Notes under the pieces: generated by a model
Databases searched by the model: none
What the model was told of the DNA's origin: nothing
What the model saw: the letters and a program-made list of their open reading frames with translations, nothing else
Made by a program: the position numbers and the translations under genes
Part shown: piece by piece, positions 56,017 through 64,000 of the stretch
Position numbering within the stretch: position 1 is the first letter of the stretch
How the letters are laid out: each line of letters begins with the position of its first letter
Assembly: GCF_000717915.1 (NCBI RefSeq)
Contig: NZ_JOCX01000017.1
Span: forward strand, 1 to 64,000
Origin: Streptomyces sp. NRRL S-244
GTDB taxonomy: Bacteria; Actinomycetota; Actinomycetes; Streptomycetales; Streptomycetaceae
Length of the DNA stretch: 64,000 nucleotides
Direction: 5' to 3'

Positions 56017-57939
56017 TTACTTCACCACCGTCAGGGGGAGGAGCTTCTTGCCGGTGGGGCCGATCTGGATGTGGGTGTCCATCTGGGGGCAGACGCCGCA
56101 GTCGAAGCACGGGGTCCAGCGGCAGTCGTCGACCTCGGTCTCGTCGAGGGCGTCCTGCCAGTCCTCCCAGAGCCAGTCCTTGTCGAGACCGGAGTCCAGG
56201 TGGTCCCAGGGCAGGACCTCCTCGTACGTGCGCTCGCGCGTGGTGTACCAGGCCACGTCCACGCCGTAGGCCGGCAGCGTCTTCTCCGCGGCCTGCATCC
56301 AGCGGTCGTACGAGAAGTGCTCGCGCCAGCCGTCGAAACGGCCGCCCGACTCGTACACGGCGCGGATGACGTCGCCGATGCGGCGGTCGCCGCGCGAGAG
56401 GAGGCCCTCGACGATGCCCGGCTTGCCGTCGTGGTAGCGGAAGCCGATCGAGCGGCCGTACTTCTTGTCACCGCGGATCTTGTCGCGCAGCTTCGCCAGG
56501 CGCGCGTCCGTCTCCTCGGCCGACAGCTGCGGCGCCCACTGGAAGGGGGTGTGCGGCTTCGGCACGAATCCGCCGATCGACACCGTGCAGCGGATGTCGT
56601 TCTGGCCGGAGACCTCGCGGCCCTTGGCGATGACGTTGACCGCCATGTCGCCGATCTGGAGCACGTCCTCGTCGGTCTCGGTCGGCAGGCCGCACATGAA
56701 GTACAGCTTCACCTGGCGCCAGCCGTTGCCGTACGCGGTGGCCACCGTCCGGATCAGGTCCTCTTCCGAGACCATCTTGTTGATGACCTTGCGCATGCGC
56801 TCGGAGCCGCCCTCGGGGGCGAAGGTCAGACCGGAGCGGCGCCCGTTGCGGGTCAGCTCGTTCGCCAGGTCCACGTTGAACGCGTCCACGCGGGTCGACG
56901 GCAGGGACAGGCCCACCTTGTCGTCCGTGTAGCGGTCCGCGAGGCCCTTGGCGATCTCGGCGATCTCGGTGTGGTCCGCGGAGGACAGCGAGAGGAGGCC
57001 GACCTCCTCGAAGCCCGTCGCCTTGAGGCCCTTCTCCACCATCTCGCCGATGCCGGTGATGCTTCGCTCCCGCACGGGGCGCGTGATCATGCCGGCCTGG
57101 CAGAAACGGCAGCCGCGGGTGCAGCCGCGGAAGATCTCGACGGACATCCGCTCGTGGACGGTCTCGGCGAGCGGGACCAGCGGCTGCTTCGGGTACGGCC
57201 ACTCGTCGAGGTCCATGACCGTGTGCTTGGACACGCGGTACGGGACGCCCGACTTGTTCGGCGCGACGCGCGCGATGCGCCCGTCGGGCAGGTAGTCGAC
57301 GTCGTAGAAGCCCGGCACGTAGACCTGGCCGGTCTTGGCCAGGCGCAGGAGGACCTCCTCGCGCCCGCCCGGTCGGCCCTCGGCCTTCCACGTGCGGATG
57401 ATCTCGGTCATGTCGAGGACGGCCTGCTCGCCGTCGCCGATGACCGCGCAGTCGATGAACTCCGCGATCGGCTCGGGGTTGAAGGCAGCGTGGCCGCCCG
57501 CGAGGACGATGGGGTGGTCGACCGTACGGTTCCTGGCCTCCAGCGGGATGCCCGCCAGGTCCAGCGCCGTGAGCATGTTGGTGTAGCCCAGCTCCGTGGA
57601 GAAGGACAGGCCGAACACGTCGAAGGCGCCCACGGGGCGGTGGCTGTCCACGGTGAACTGCGGCACCTTGTGCTCGCGCATCAGTTCTTCGAGGTCCGGC
57701 CACACGCTGTAGGTGCGCTCCGCGAGCACGCCCTCGCGCTCGTTCAGCACCTCGTACAGGATCATGACGCCCTGGTTGGGCAGCCCGACCTCGTACGCGT
57801 CCGGGTACATGAGCGCCCAGCGGACGTCACACGAATCCCACGGCTTGACGGTGGAGTTGAGTTCACCGCCGACGTACTGGATGGGCTTCTGCACATGCGG
57901 GAGCAGAGCTTCGAGCTGTGGGAAGACCGACTCGGACAT
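56017..57939 (-). CDS. TIGR03960-family B12-binding radical SAM protein
   Basis: A 640-residue enzyme with an N-terminal cobalamin-binding-like domain (residues 1-200) and a radical SAM domain with the cluster motif CTRGCRFC near 273-280. A C-terminal part holds CFDCGVCPQMDTHIQIG, a second Cys-rich site. Members occur with TIGR03936 proteins and near rne/rng in many bacteria. The reaction is not known; methylation or methylthiolation of RNA or a ribosomal component would fit. ATG at 57939 follows GAAAG. It is downstream of a CYTH-CHAD gene. Confidence 0.88.
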   Translation of the reverse strand: MSESVFPQLEALLPHVQKPIQYVGGELNSTVKPWDSCDVRWALMYPDAYEVGLPNQGVMILYEVLNEREGVLAERTYSVWPDLEELMREHKVPQFTVDSHRPVGAFDVFGLSFSTELGYTNMLTALDLAGIPLEARNRTVDHPIVLAGGHAAFNPEPIAEFIDCAVIGDGEQAVLDMTEIIRTWKAEGRPGGREEVLLRLAKTGQVYVPGFYDVDYLPDGRIARVAPNKSGVPYRVSKHTVMDLDEWPYPKQPLVPLAETVHERMSVEIFRGCTRGCRFCQAGMITRPVRERSITGIGEMVEKGLKATGFEEVGLLSLSSADHTEIAEIAKGLADRYTDDKVGLSLPSTRVDAFNVDLANELTRNGRRSGLTFAPEGGSERMRKVINKMVSEEDLIRTVATAYGNGWRQVKLYFMCGLPTETDEDVLQIGDMAVNVIAKGREVSGQNDIRCTVSIGGFVPKPHTPFQWAPQLSAEETDARLAKLRDKIRGDKKYGRSIGFRYHDGKPGIVEGLLSRGDRRIGDVIRAVYESGGRFDGWREHFSYDRWMQAAEKTLPAYGVDVAWYTTRERTYEEVLPWDHLDSGLDKDWLWEDWQDALDETEVDDCRWTPCFDCGVCPQMDTHIQIGPTGKKLLPLTVVK

Positions 57940-58022
57940 CACGCGACTTTCGTGAAGCTGGCAGGGGGCGACTCTCAAGCGTAACCCGAGGCGCAGCCGC
58001 CTCCTGCCGCCGTGATCGCCGC

Positions 58023-59546
58023 CTAGGGGCCGAGCTCCGCCCGGAGCACGGGGTACGCGGCTTGCCCCCATACGTCCGGAAGCTCCCGCTCACGCTGTGC
58101 GGCCAGGGCTTCCTCACGGGCGTAGAGCACGCCCCAGGTGAAAGCGGACTCCCCGGCTCCGGCCGCCTGGACCCCGAGACCGCGCAGGGCCTCGCGGGCG
58201 ACGACGCTGTCCTGGTGGTCACCGAGCAGGCTCTGGACCGATTTCATGGCCTTGGCCAGCTGTTTTGCCGGTTTGCCGAGCTCGGGGGTGGCCGCCTCCG
58301 CCGCGTAGCGGGCGCGTTTGGCGGCCTTGCGGGCCTCGTGGAGGGCCAGGTCGCGGGGTTCGCCCGGGTCCAGGTCGAGGGCGCCGGCGACCCGGGTGGC
58401 GAGCCGTTCGTAGTCCTTGAGGACGGCCTTGGGCAGGGCCCGGGCGGCCGGCTTGGCCGCGCCGGGGAGCAGGGGCGGGTCGGCCAGCAGTGCGTCGACG
58501 GCGTCGAGCAGGGCCGCGTACCGCTTGGCGTCGAGGGCGGCGAGCGTGCGGCGCCGGGTCGCCGAGCGGCGGGCGTTGTTCCACGTCCGCAGGCGGCCGC
58601 GGACGGGCCCGACCACGAGGGTGCGGGGGAGCTCGCTGACCTGGGCCTGGATGCGGTCGAAGAGGACTTCCTGGTCCCGGTCGAGGCCGAGCTCGGCGGC
58701 CAGCCAGCGCAGCTCCTCGCCGAGCGGGTCGGTGGCGGCGCGGTCGAGGACCTTGCGGTACGTCTTGAAGGCGCTGCGCATCCGGCGGCAGGCGATCCGC
58801 ATCTGGTGGACGGAGTCGGGCAGGCCGCGCCGGACGGCGGGGTCCTGGGCGACGAGCGCGTCGCGCTGTTCGCGCAGGTACGAGAGGACCAGCGCGCCCG
58901 CGGTGCCCTCGGCTGCGGCGGGCCCGGGCCGGGCCGGCGGCGCGGTGCCCGTCTCGGTGAGGGCGCGGGCGAGTTTGGAGGGGGCGGCGGAGACCTTGAG
59001 CCCCGCTTTGCCGAACTTCTTCTCGACGGCGTCGAGGAGCGCGGGGTCGACGCCGTCGGCGAGTTCGACCTCGACCTCGGTCCAGGCCGCGGCGGCCTCG
59101 TCCCGTTCGGCGCGGACGGCGTCGGTGGAGAGCTCCGCGAGGAGGGCGCCCTCCGCGTCGAGGAGGTGGGTCACGCGGCGCGAGGAGACCAGGCGGACCT
59201 GGGGTTCCAGGGCGAGGTCGCGGACCCGGGAGCGGACGAGGGCGGCGAGGGCGCGCGGGACGGTGTCGCTGAGGGGGGCGGTGACCTCGTCGCGAACGCC
59301 CGGGGAGACGGGCAGTTTGAGGTGCCAGCCGGCGTCCGCGCCGCCGGTGCGCCGCCGGAGGGTGAGGCCGTCGGCGGCGAGCCGCTGGTCGGGGGTGTCG
59401 TAGTAGACCGCGTCGAGGTCGACGGTGCCCTGGTCGGCGACGGCCGCGATCGCGGCCGTGCCGGTCAGGTCCGGTACTCCGCGGCGCGCGGCCTTGCTCG
59501 TCGTGAACTCGAATTTGCGCTCGATCTCGCGTTTCGTGTCCGCCAT
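58023..59546 (-). CDS. CYTH and CHAD domain-containing protein
   Basis: A 507-residue protein. The CYTH domain at residues 4-200 carries the ExExK motif as EIERK (7-11), a triphosphate-tunnel fold that handles inorganic or nucleoside triphosphates. The CHAD domain at about 215-500 has conserved His-containing helices (SVHQMRIACRRMRSAF; LHEARKAAKRARYAAE) and is known to bind polyphosphate. It is likely a polyphosphate-associated triphosphatase or targeting protein. ATG at 59546 follows TAAGTT by 6 nt (leaderless). It lies between rodA and the radical SAM gene on the same strand. Confidence 0.9.
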   Translation of the reverse strand: MADTKREIERKFEFTTSKAARRGVPDLTGTAAIAAVADQGTVDLDAVYYDTPDQRLAADGLTLRRRTGGADAGWHLKLPVSPGVRDEVTAPLSDTVPRALAALVRSRVRDLALEPQVRLVSSRRVTHLLDAEGALLAELSTDAVRAERDEAAAAWTEVEVELADGVDPALLDAVEKKFGKAGLKVSAAPSKLARALTETGTAPPARPGPAAAEGTAGALVLSYLREQRDALVAQDPAVRRGLPDSVHQMRIACRRMRSAFKTYRKVLDRAATDPLGEELRWLAAELGLDRDQEVLFDRIQAQVSELPRTLVVGPVRGRLRTWNNARRSATRRRTLAALDAKRYAALLDAVDALLADPPLLPGAAKPAARALPKAVLKDYERLATRVAGALDLDPGEPRDLALHEARKAAKRARYAAEAATPELGKPAKQLAKAMKSVQSLLGDHQDSVVAREALRGLGVQAAGAGESAFTWGVLYAREEALAAQRERELPDVWGQAAYPVLRAELGP

Positions 59547-59552
59547 GCATTG

Positions 59553-59558
59553 AACTTA
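59553..59558 (-). promoter_or_regulatory. -10 box of a leaderless CYTH-CHAD mRNA
   Basis: TAAGTT on the minus strand ends 6 nt before the ATG at 59546, so this gene is probably not transcribed only from the mre promoter. Confidence 0.45.
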
Positions 59559-59627
59559 GTCCTGAACGGATCACCACGGCAGGGTGAACGGAGAATCGAC
59601 GGCGGAACCGGCCGAAGATCGGCCCCG

Positions 59628-60827
59628 CTAGGCCGACATCGGCCGTTGCACCCTGATCGACTGCAGCAGTCCGACCGCCACCCACACCGCGAACATGGAC
59701 GAGCCTCCGTAGGAGACGAACGGCAGTGGGAGCCCCGCCACCGGCATGATCCCGAGGGTCATCCCGATGTTCTCGAAGGCCTGGAAGGCGAACCAGGCGA
59801 TGATCCCGGCGCACACGATCGTCCCGTACAGCTCGGTGGTCTCCCGGGCGATCATGCAGGCCCGCCAGAGGATGATGCCGAGCAGGACCAGGATCAGCCC
59901 GGCGCCGAGGAAGCCCAGCTCCTCCCCCGCCACCGTGAAGACGAAGTCGGTCTGCTGCTCGGGCACGAACTGCCCGGTGGTCTGCGAGCCCTTGAAGAGC
60001 CCGGAGCCGGTCAGTCCGCCCGAGCCGATCGCGATCCGCGCCTGGTTGGTGTTGTAGCCGACGCCGGCGGGGTCGAGCTCGGGGTTGGCGAAGGCCGCGA
60101 AGCGGTTGATCTGGTACTCGTCGAGCACGCCGAGCTGCCAGATCAGGACGGCCCCGGCCGCCCCGGAGCCCATCAGCCCCACCACCCACCGGTTGGAGGC
60201 GCCGGAGGCGAGCAGGACGCCGAGCACGATGACGACCATGACCATGACGGAGCCGAGGTCGGGCATCAGCATGACGATGCCCATCGGCGCGGCGGCCAGG
60301 CACAGCGCCTTGACCACGGTGCGGTGGTCGGGGTGGACGAGGTCGCCCGCGTCCACCCGGGTGGCCAGAAGCATGGCCATGACCAGGATGATCGTGATCT
60401 TCACGAACTCCGAGGGCTGGAGCGAGAACCCGCCGCCGATCACGATCCACGCGTGGGCGCCGTTGATGGTGGCGCCGAGCGGGGTGAGCACGGCCAGGAT
60501 CAGCACCAGGGAGAGCCCGTACAGGACCGGCACGGCGCCGCGCAGGGTGCGGTGGCCGAGCCAGACGGTGCCGATCATCAGCACGAGGCCGATGCCGGTG
60601 TTCAGGGCGTGCCGGACCAGGAAGTAGTACGGGTCGCCCTGGTTGAGCTGGGTGCGGTTGCGGGTCGCCGACCACACCAGCAGGGCGCCGATGAAGGACA
60701 GGGCGAGCGCCGAGAGGAGTATCGGCCAGTCGAGCCGGCGCAGCACCGAGTCGCGCGAGGTCAGCTTGGCCATCGCGCCGCGCTCGGGCGCGTACCGGGA
60801 TACGGAGAACTTGTTGGCGGTCTGCAT
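59628..60827 (-). CDS. rodA: Rod shape-determining protein RodA (SEDS glycosyltransferase)
   Basis: A 399-residue SEDS-family peptidoglycan polymerase with about 10 membrane helices. Family motifs include INGAHAWIVIGGGFSLQPSEFVKI, the outer-loop Asp region (LMPDLGSVMVM) and GLPLPFVSYGGSSM. It polymerises lipid II together with its cognate class B PBP, encoded immediately upstream as mrdA (14-bp gap). ATG at 60827 follows AGGACC. It is the last gene of mreC-mreD-mrdA-rodA. In Streptomyces the mre operon serves spore-wall synthesis. Confidence 0.94.
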   Translation of the reverse strand: MQTANKFSVSRYAPERGAMAKLTSRDSVLRRLDWPILLSALALSFIGALLVWSATRNRTQLNQGDPYYFLVRHALNTGIGLVLMIGTVWLGHRTLRGAVPVLYGLSLVLILAVLTPLGATINGAHAWIVIGGGFSLQPSEFVKITIILVMAMLLATRVDAGDLVHPDHRTVVKALCLAAAPMGIVMLMPDLGSVMVMVVIVLGVLLASGASNRWVVGLMGSGAAGAVLIWQLGVLDEYQINRFAAFANPELDPAGVGYNTNQARIAIGSGGLTGSGLFKGSQTTGQFVPEQQTDFVFTVAGEELGFLGAGLILVLLGIILWRACMIARETTELYGTIVCAGIIAWFAFQAFENIGMTLGIMPVAGLPLPFVSYGGSSMFAVWVAVGLLQSIRVQRPMSA

Positions 60828-60841
60828 GTCGGTTTCGGTCC

Positions 60842-63019
60842 TCAGTCTGGCCGTGCGGGGGACGCGGCGGGCGGCCCGGCGAGCGCGGGGGCCGGCTCCT
60901 CCGGCGACGGTGGCACGTACGGCCGGATCTCGGGGGATTCGATGGAGCCGTCGGGGTCGATCTTGGGCAGTTTGGTCTCCGGTCCCAGCAGCAGGGCCTT
61001 CTTCAGGTCCTGCTTGCCCTCCATGTCGAGACCGTAGATGGCGTTGTAGAGGTTGCGGACCGCGGGGCCGGAGGCTCCGGAGCCGGTGCCGCCCTGGGAG
61101 ATCGTCATGACGATCGTGAAGTCCTTGGTGTAGGTCGCCAGCCAGGACGTGGTCTGCTTGCCGTACACCTGGGCGGTGCCGGTCTTGGCGTGCATCGGGA
61201 TCTTGTCCATCGGCCAGCCGATGAACCGCCAGGCGGCGGTGCCGCCCGGCTCGGCGACCGAGCGCAGGCCCTTGTCGAGGTCGCCGATGGTCTTGGCGTC
61301 GACCGGCAGCCTGCCGTGGGACTGCGGCTTGACCATCTCGATGCGCTTGCCGTCAGGACTGATCAGGGCCTTGCCGACCGTGGGGTCGTAAAGGGTGCCT
61401 CCGTTGCTGATCGCGGAGTAGATGGTGGCCATCTGGATGGGGGTGACGAGTACGTCGCCCTGCCCGATGGCGAAGTTGATGCTGTCGTAGGCCTTCAGCT
61501 GATTGCCTTCGAGGCAGCTCTCGTAGGCAATCTGCTCGACGTAGGTACCGCCCTTCTTGCCCTGCTTGCACCAGGAGTCCTTGTTGGCTTTCCAGAAGCT
61601 CTGCTTCCACCTGCGGTCGGGGATACGTCCGGTGACCTCGTTCGGCAGGTCGATGTGGGTCTCGGCGCCGAGTCCGAACTCCCGGGCGGTCCGGTAGAAC
61701 CAGTCGTGGGCGTCTTTCTTCGGCTTGAGGCCGCCGTCGCGCTGCCACTCCTTGTGCCCGAGGGCGTAGAAGACGGTGTTGCAGGAGAACTTGAGAGCTT
61801 CGCCCAGGGTGATGGGGCCGTGCCCCTTGGACTCGAAGTTCGCGAAGCTCCGGCCGCCCATGTTGTAGGAAGCGCTGCAGTTGTACTTGCCGTCGAAGTC
61901 ATAGCCGGCCCGCACGGCCGCGCTCGCCGACACCACCTTGAAGATGGAGCCGGCGGGGGCCTGGCCCTGGATGGCCCGGTTCAGCAGCGGGTAGTTGGAG
62001 TTCTTGCTGGTGAGCCTGGCGTAGTCCTTGCCGGAGATACCGCCGACCCAGGCGTTGGGGTCGTAGTCGGGCTGGGAGGCCATCGCGACGACCCGGCCGG
62101 TCTTGGCCTCCATGACGACGACGGCGCCCGAGTCGGCCTCGTACTTGCGGCCGGTGATGTTGTCGGTCTCGTTGCGGACGGTCTTCATCGCCTGCTGGAG
62201 CTCGTACTCGGCGACGGCCTGGACCCGCGCGTCGATGCTGGTGATGAGGGTGGCCCCGGCCACGCCCGGGTCGGACTTGGTCTGGTCCATGACCCGGCCG
62301 AGGTTGTCGACTTCGTACGAGGTGACTTCCGCCTTGCCTCGCAACTGCTTGTCATAGGTGCGTTCGATCCCGGAGCGGCCGACCTGATCGGAGCGCAGAT
62401 GCGGCGAGTCGGTGTCTTTGGCCTTCTGGATCTCGTCGTCGGTGACCGGTGAGAGGTAGCCGAGCACCTGCGCGGTGCGGGCCCCGCCGGGGGCCGGGTA
62501 GCGGCGGACGGCGGTGGGCTCCGCGGTGATGCCGGGGAACTCCTCGGGGCGTTCGCGCAGCTGCAGCGCCTGCTGCGTGGTGGCTTCGAGGGTGACCGGA
62601 ATCGGCTGGTACGGGGAACCGTTCCAGCAGGGCGCGGGGGTCTGGGAGTCGCAGAGCCGGACCTTCTCCATGACCTCCTTGGGGCTCATGTCCAGGACGT
62701 CGGCGAGGCGGGTCATGACGTCCTTGCCCTTGTCCTTCATCTTCATGAGCTTGGTGCGGCTGGCGGAGACGACCAGGCGGGTCTCGTTGTCGGCGAGCGG
62801 GACCCCGCGGGCGTCGAGGATCGAACCGCGCACTGCCGGCTGGACGACCCGCTGGACGTGGTTGCTCTTCGCCTCGTGGTAATACTCCGCGCCGTCGCGG
62901 ATCTGGAGGAACCAGAGCCGGCCGCCGAGGGTGAACAGCGTCGAGAAGACGAGGACCTGGATCATCATCAGCCGGATCTGCACGCGGGGGGTGCGACCGG
63001 TCTCCGGAACATTGGTCAC
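60842..63019 (-). CDS. mrdA: Penicillin-binding protein 2
   Basis: A 725-residue class B transpeptidase. It has an N-terminal anchor helix (residues 14-38), a pedestal/dimerisation domain and a C-terminal transpeptidase domain. The catalytic SxxK is SIFK near 357, SCN is the SxN motif and KTGTAQ near 610 the KTG motif. An Ala/Pro-rich tail follows. It cross-links peptidoglycan made by RodA. GTG at 63019 with GGAGGAG upstream is a strong start, 13 bp after mreD. Confidence 0.95.
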   Translation of the reverse strand: MTNVPETGRTPRVQIRLMMIQVLVFSTLFTLGGRLWFLQIRDGAEYYHEAKSNHVQRVVQPAVRGSILDARGVPLADNETRLVVSASRTKLMKMKDKGKDVMTRLADVLDMSPKEVMEKVRLCDSQTPAPCWNGSPYQPIPVTLEATTQQALQLRERPEEFPGITAEPTAVRRYPAPGGARTAQVLGYLSPVTDDEIQKAKDTDSPHLRSDQVGRSGIERTYDKQLRGKAEVTSYEVDNLGRVMDQTKSDPGVAGATLITSIDARVQAVAEYELQQAMKTVRNETDNITGRKYEADSGAVVVMEAKTGRVVAMASQPDYDPNAWVGGISGKDYARLTSKNSNYPLLNRAIQGQAPAGSIFKVVSASAAVRAGYDFDGKYNCSASYNMGGRSFANFESKGHGPITLGEALKFSCNTVFYALGHKEWQRDGGLKPKKDAHDWFYRTAREFGLGAETHIDLPNEVTGRIPDRRWKQSFWKANKDSWCKQGKKGGTYVEQIAYESCLEGNQLKAYDSINFAIGQGDVLVTPIQMATIYSAISNGGTLYDPTVGKALISPDGKRIEMVKPQSHGRLPVDAKTIGDLDKGLRSVAEPGGTAAWRFIGWPMDKIPMHAKTGTAQVYGKQTTSWLATYTKDFTIVMTISQGGTGSGASGPAVRNLYNAIYGLDMEGKQDLKKALLLGPETKLPKIDPDGSIESPEIRPYVPPSPEEPAPALAGPPAASPARPD

Positions 63020-63032
63020 GTCTGCTCCTCCG

Positions 63033-63737
63033 TCACAGCTTCTTGACGCTCTTCACACCCTTGATTCCCTTGACGCCCTTTATCCGGCCGGCCTTGTTGG
63101 CGCGGCCGCGCGCGAGCCCCCGACGCAGGCCGCCGCGCTGGCTGCCGATGCGCAGGCCGGTGCCGCCGGCGAGCCAGCCGGAGGACACGTCGGCGGCCTT
63201 GGCCGGGCCGCCGTTCGCCTCGACGGCCATCGGGTCGTTCTCGGCCCGCCGGGCCAGCGCCATGATGAACGGCACGGTGAACGGGGCGAGCAGCAGGTCG
63301 TAGAGGGTCGCGGTGAACAGCAGCCCGGTGAGCCCGACGTGGCGGGCGGCCGTGTCGCCCACGAGGGCGCCCACCCCGGCGTAGAGCAGCGTGGAGCCGA
63401 TCGCGGCGCCGACGACGGTCATCATCGGGCCCCAGGCGGAGCGGAACCGCCCGGAGTCGGGGCGGGCCAGCCCGGCGGCGTACCCGATGACGCAGAGCAC
63501 GAGCGCGTACCGCCCGGCGGCGTGGTCGGCGGGCGGGGCCAGGTCGGCGAGGAGTCCGGCGGCGAAGCCGATGAGGGCGCCGCTGAGGTGCCCGTACACG
63601 AGGGCGAGGGCGACGACGGTGAGCAGGACCAGGTCGGGTACGGCGCCGGGCAGTTGCAGCCGGCCCAGGACGGAGACCTGGACGACGAGGGCGACCACGA
63701 TGAGCGTGGCCGAGAGCAGGATCCGGTTGAAGCGCAT
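63033..63737 (-). CDS. mreD: Rod shape-determining protein MreD
   Basis: A 234-residue membrane protein with about five helices in the first 165 residues (LIVVALVVQVSVLGRLQL; VYGHLSGALIGFAAGLLADL). It links MreC and the elongation machinery. The C-terminal 65 residues are strongly basic and end in GRIKGVKGIKGVKSVKKL, which is unusual for MreD and is probably cytoplasmic. ATG at 63737 follows AGGAG. It lies 12 bp past the mreC stop. Confidence 0.92.
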   Translation of the reverse strand: MRFNRILLSATLIVVALVVQVSVLGRLQLPGAVPDLVLLTVVALALVYGHLSGALIGFAAGLLADLAPPADHAAGRYALVLCVIGYAAGLARPDSGRFRSAWGPMMTVVGAAIGSTLLYAGVGALVGDTAARHVGLTGLLFTATLYDLLLAPFTVPFIMALARRAENDPMAVEANGGPAKAADVSSGWLAGGTGLRIGSQRGGLRRGLARGRANKAGRIKGVKGIKGVKSVKKL

Positions 63738-63749
63738 GACGGTCAGCTC

Positions 63750-64000
63750 CTACTCGTCGGCCGGCTTGCCGGACACTGCGGCGGACGGGGACGGGGTGAC
63801 CGTGACCGTGACCGTCGGGGTGGGCTTCACCTCGGGCTTGGGGGGCAGTACGGCGTCGCGCGGGTCCTCGCGCGGCGGCATGACGACGACGCCGACGATG
63901 TCCAGGCGCGAGAAGCCGACGAACGGGCGGACCCAGATGGTGCGGGTCAGGTCGCCGCGCGAGGGGTCGACCTTGACGACCTCGCCGATCGGGACTCCGG
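63750..64000 (-). CDS. mreC: Rod shape-determining protein MreC (3' end only)
   Basis: The last about 82 codons of mreC run off the window edge. The visible part reads GEVVKVDPSRGDLTRTIWVR and VGVVVMPPREDP, the end of the beta-barrel domain of MreC, and then a Pro/Thr/Val tail with VTVTVTPSPS encoded by a repeated ACCGTG hexamer. It stops at TAG 63750. MreC bridges MreB/RodZ to PBP2 in the periplasmic-side space. Confidence 0.9.
   Translation of the reverse strand, partial: GVPIGEVVKVDPSRGDLTRTIWVRPFVGFSRLDIVGVVVMPPREDPRDAVLPPKPEVKPTPTVTVTVTPSPSAAVSGKPADE

Overview
This window is a stretch of high-GC (roughly 73% by eye) actinobacterial chromosome, almost certainly Streptomyces or a close relative. 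GTG starts are common, genes are tightly packed with GTGA/ATGA overlaps, codon third positions are nearly all G or C, and the gene order matches the conserved core that runs from hrcA-dnaJ to the mre cell-shape cluster. I see no insertion sequence, prophage, CRISPR array or secondary-metabolite cluster. What varies sits in one cell-envelope polysaccharide block and in several repeat-rich or poorly known proteins.

Layout. 0-5.9 kb: a PfkB-type sugar kinase divergent from an MFS transporter, then RNase Z, a HIT protein, RsmE and a nitronate monooxygenase-like flavoprotein. 6-8.3 kb: hrcA-dnaJ with a CIRCE operator and a strong terminator. 8.4-13.8 kb: an MBL hydrolase, a DUF3097 protein, a Uma2 protein, hemW and a long-chain acyl-CoA ligase. 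14-23.3 kb: lepA, rpsT, holA, a small protein, a YceI protein, comEC-comEA and a DegV protein. comEC appears to carry a frameshift close to its end. 23.4-28.2 kb: a coiled-coil membrane protein, leuS with a leucine-rich leader peptide and attenuator, and two identical tRNA-Ala(GGC) genes flanking a zinc-ribbon gene. 28.2-31.9 kb: nadD, an LCP-family protein, rsfS and a histidine phosphatase. The phosphatase can only include its catalytic motif if it starts at CTG. 31.9-38.6 kb: a small membrane protein, an M48 peptidase, two related single-pass membrane proteins, proA and proB.

38.7-47.1 kb is a glycopolymer block lying between proB and obgE. It holds a GtrA flippase, a dolichyl-phosphate-mannose-synthase-like GT2, a fused GT2/TagF-like glycerophosphotransferase, a GT4, galE and a second GT2. 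47.2-53.7 kb: obgE, rpmA, rplU and a very large RNase E/G with Ala/Pro/Arg repeats and a histone-H1-like tail. 54-59.5 kb: two radical-SAM-linked genes separated by a gene for a membrane protein built of 19-residue tandem repeats, then a CYTH-CHAD protein. 59.6-64 kb: rodA, mrdA (PBP2), mreD and the 3' end of mreC, transcribed right to left.

Working together: mreC/mreD/PBP2/RodA build lateral or spore-wall peptidoglycan. The glycopolymer block and the LCP protein plausibly make and attach an anionic wall polymer. rplU, rpmA, obgE, rsfS, lepA, rpsT, rsmE and leuS form a ribosome and translation theme. Several promoters place a TAnnnT -10 box 6-7 nt before the start codon, which suggests leaderless mRNAs. 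All functions are inferred by reading the sequence; no search was run.
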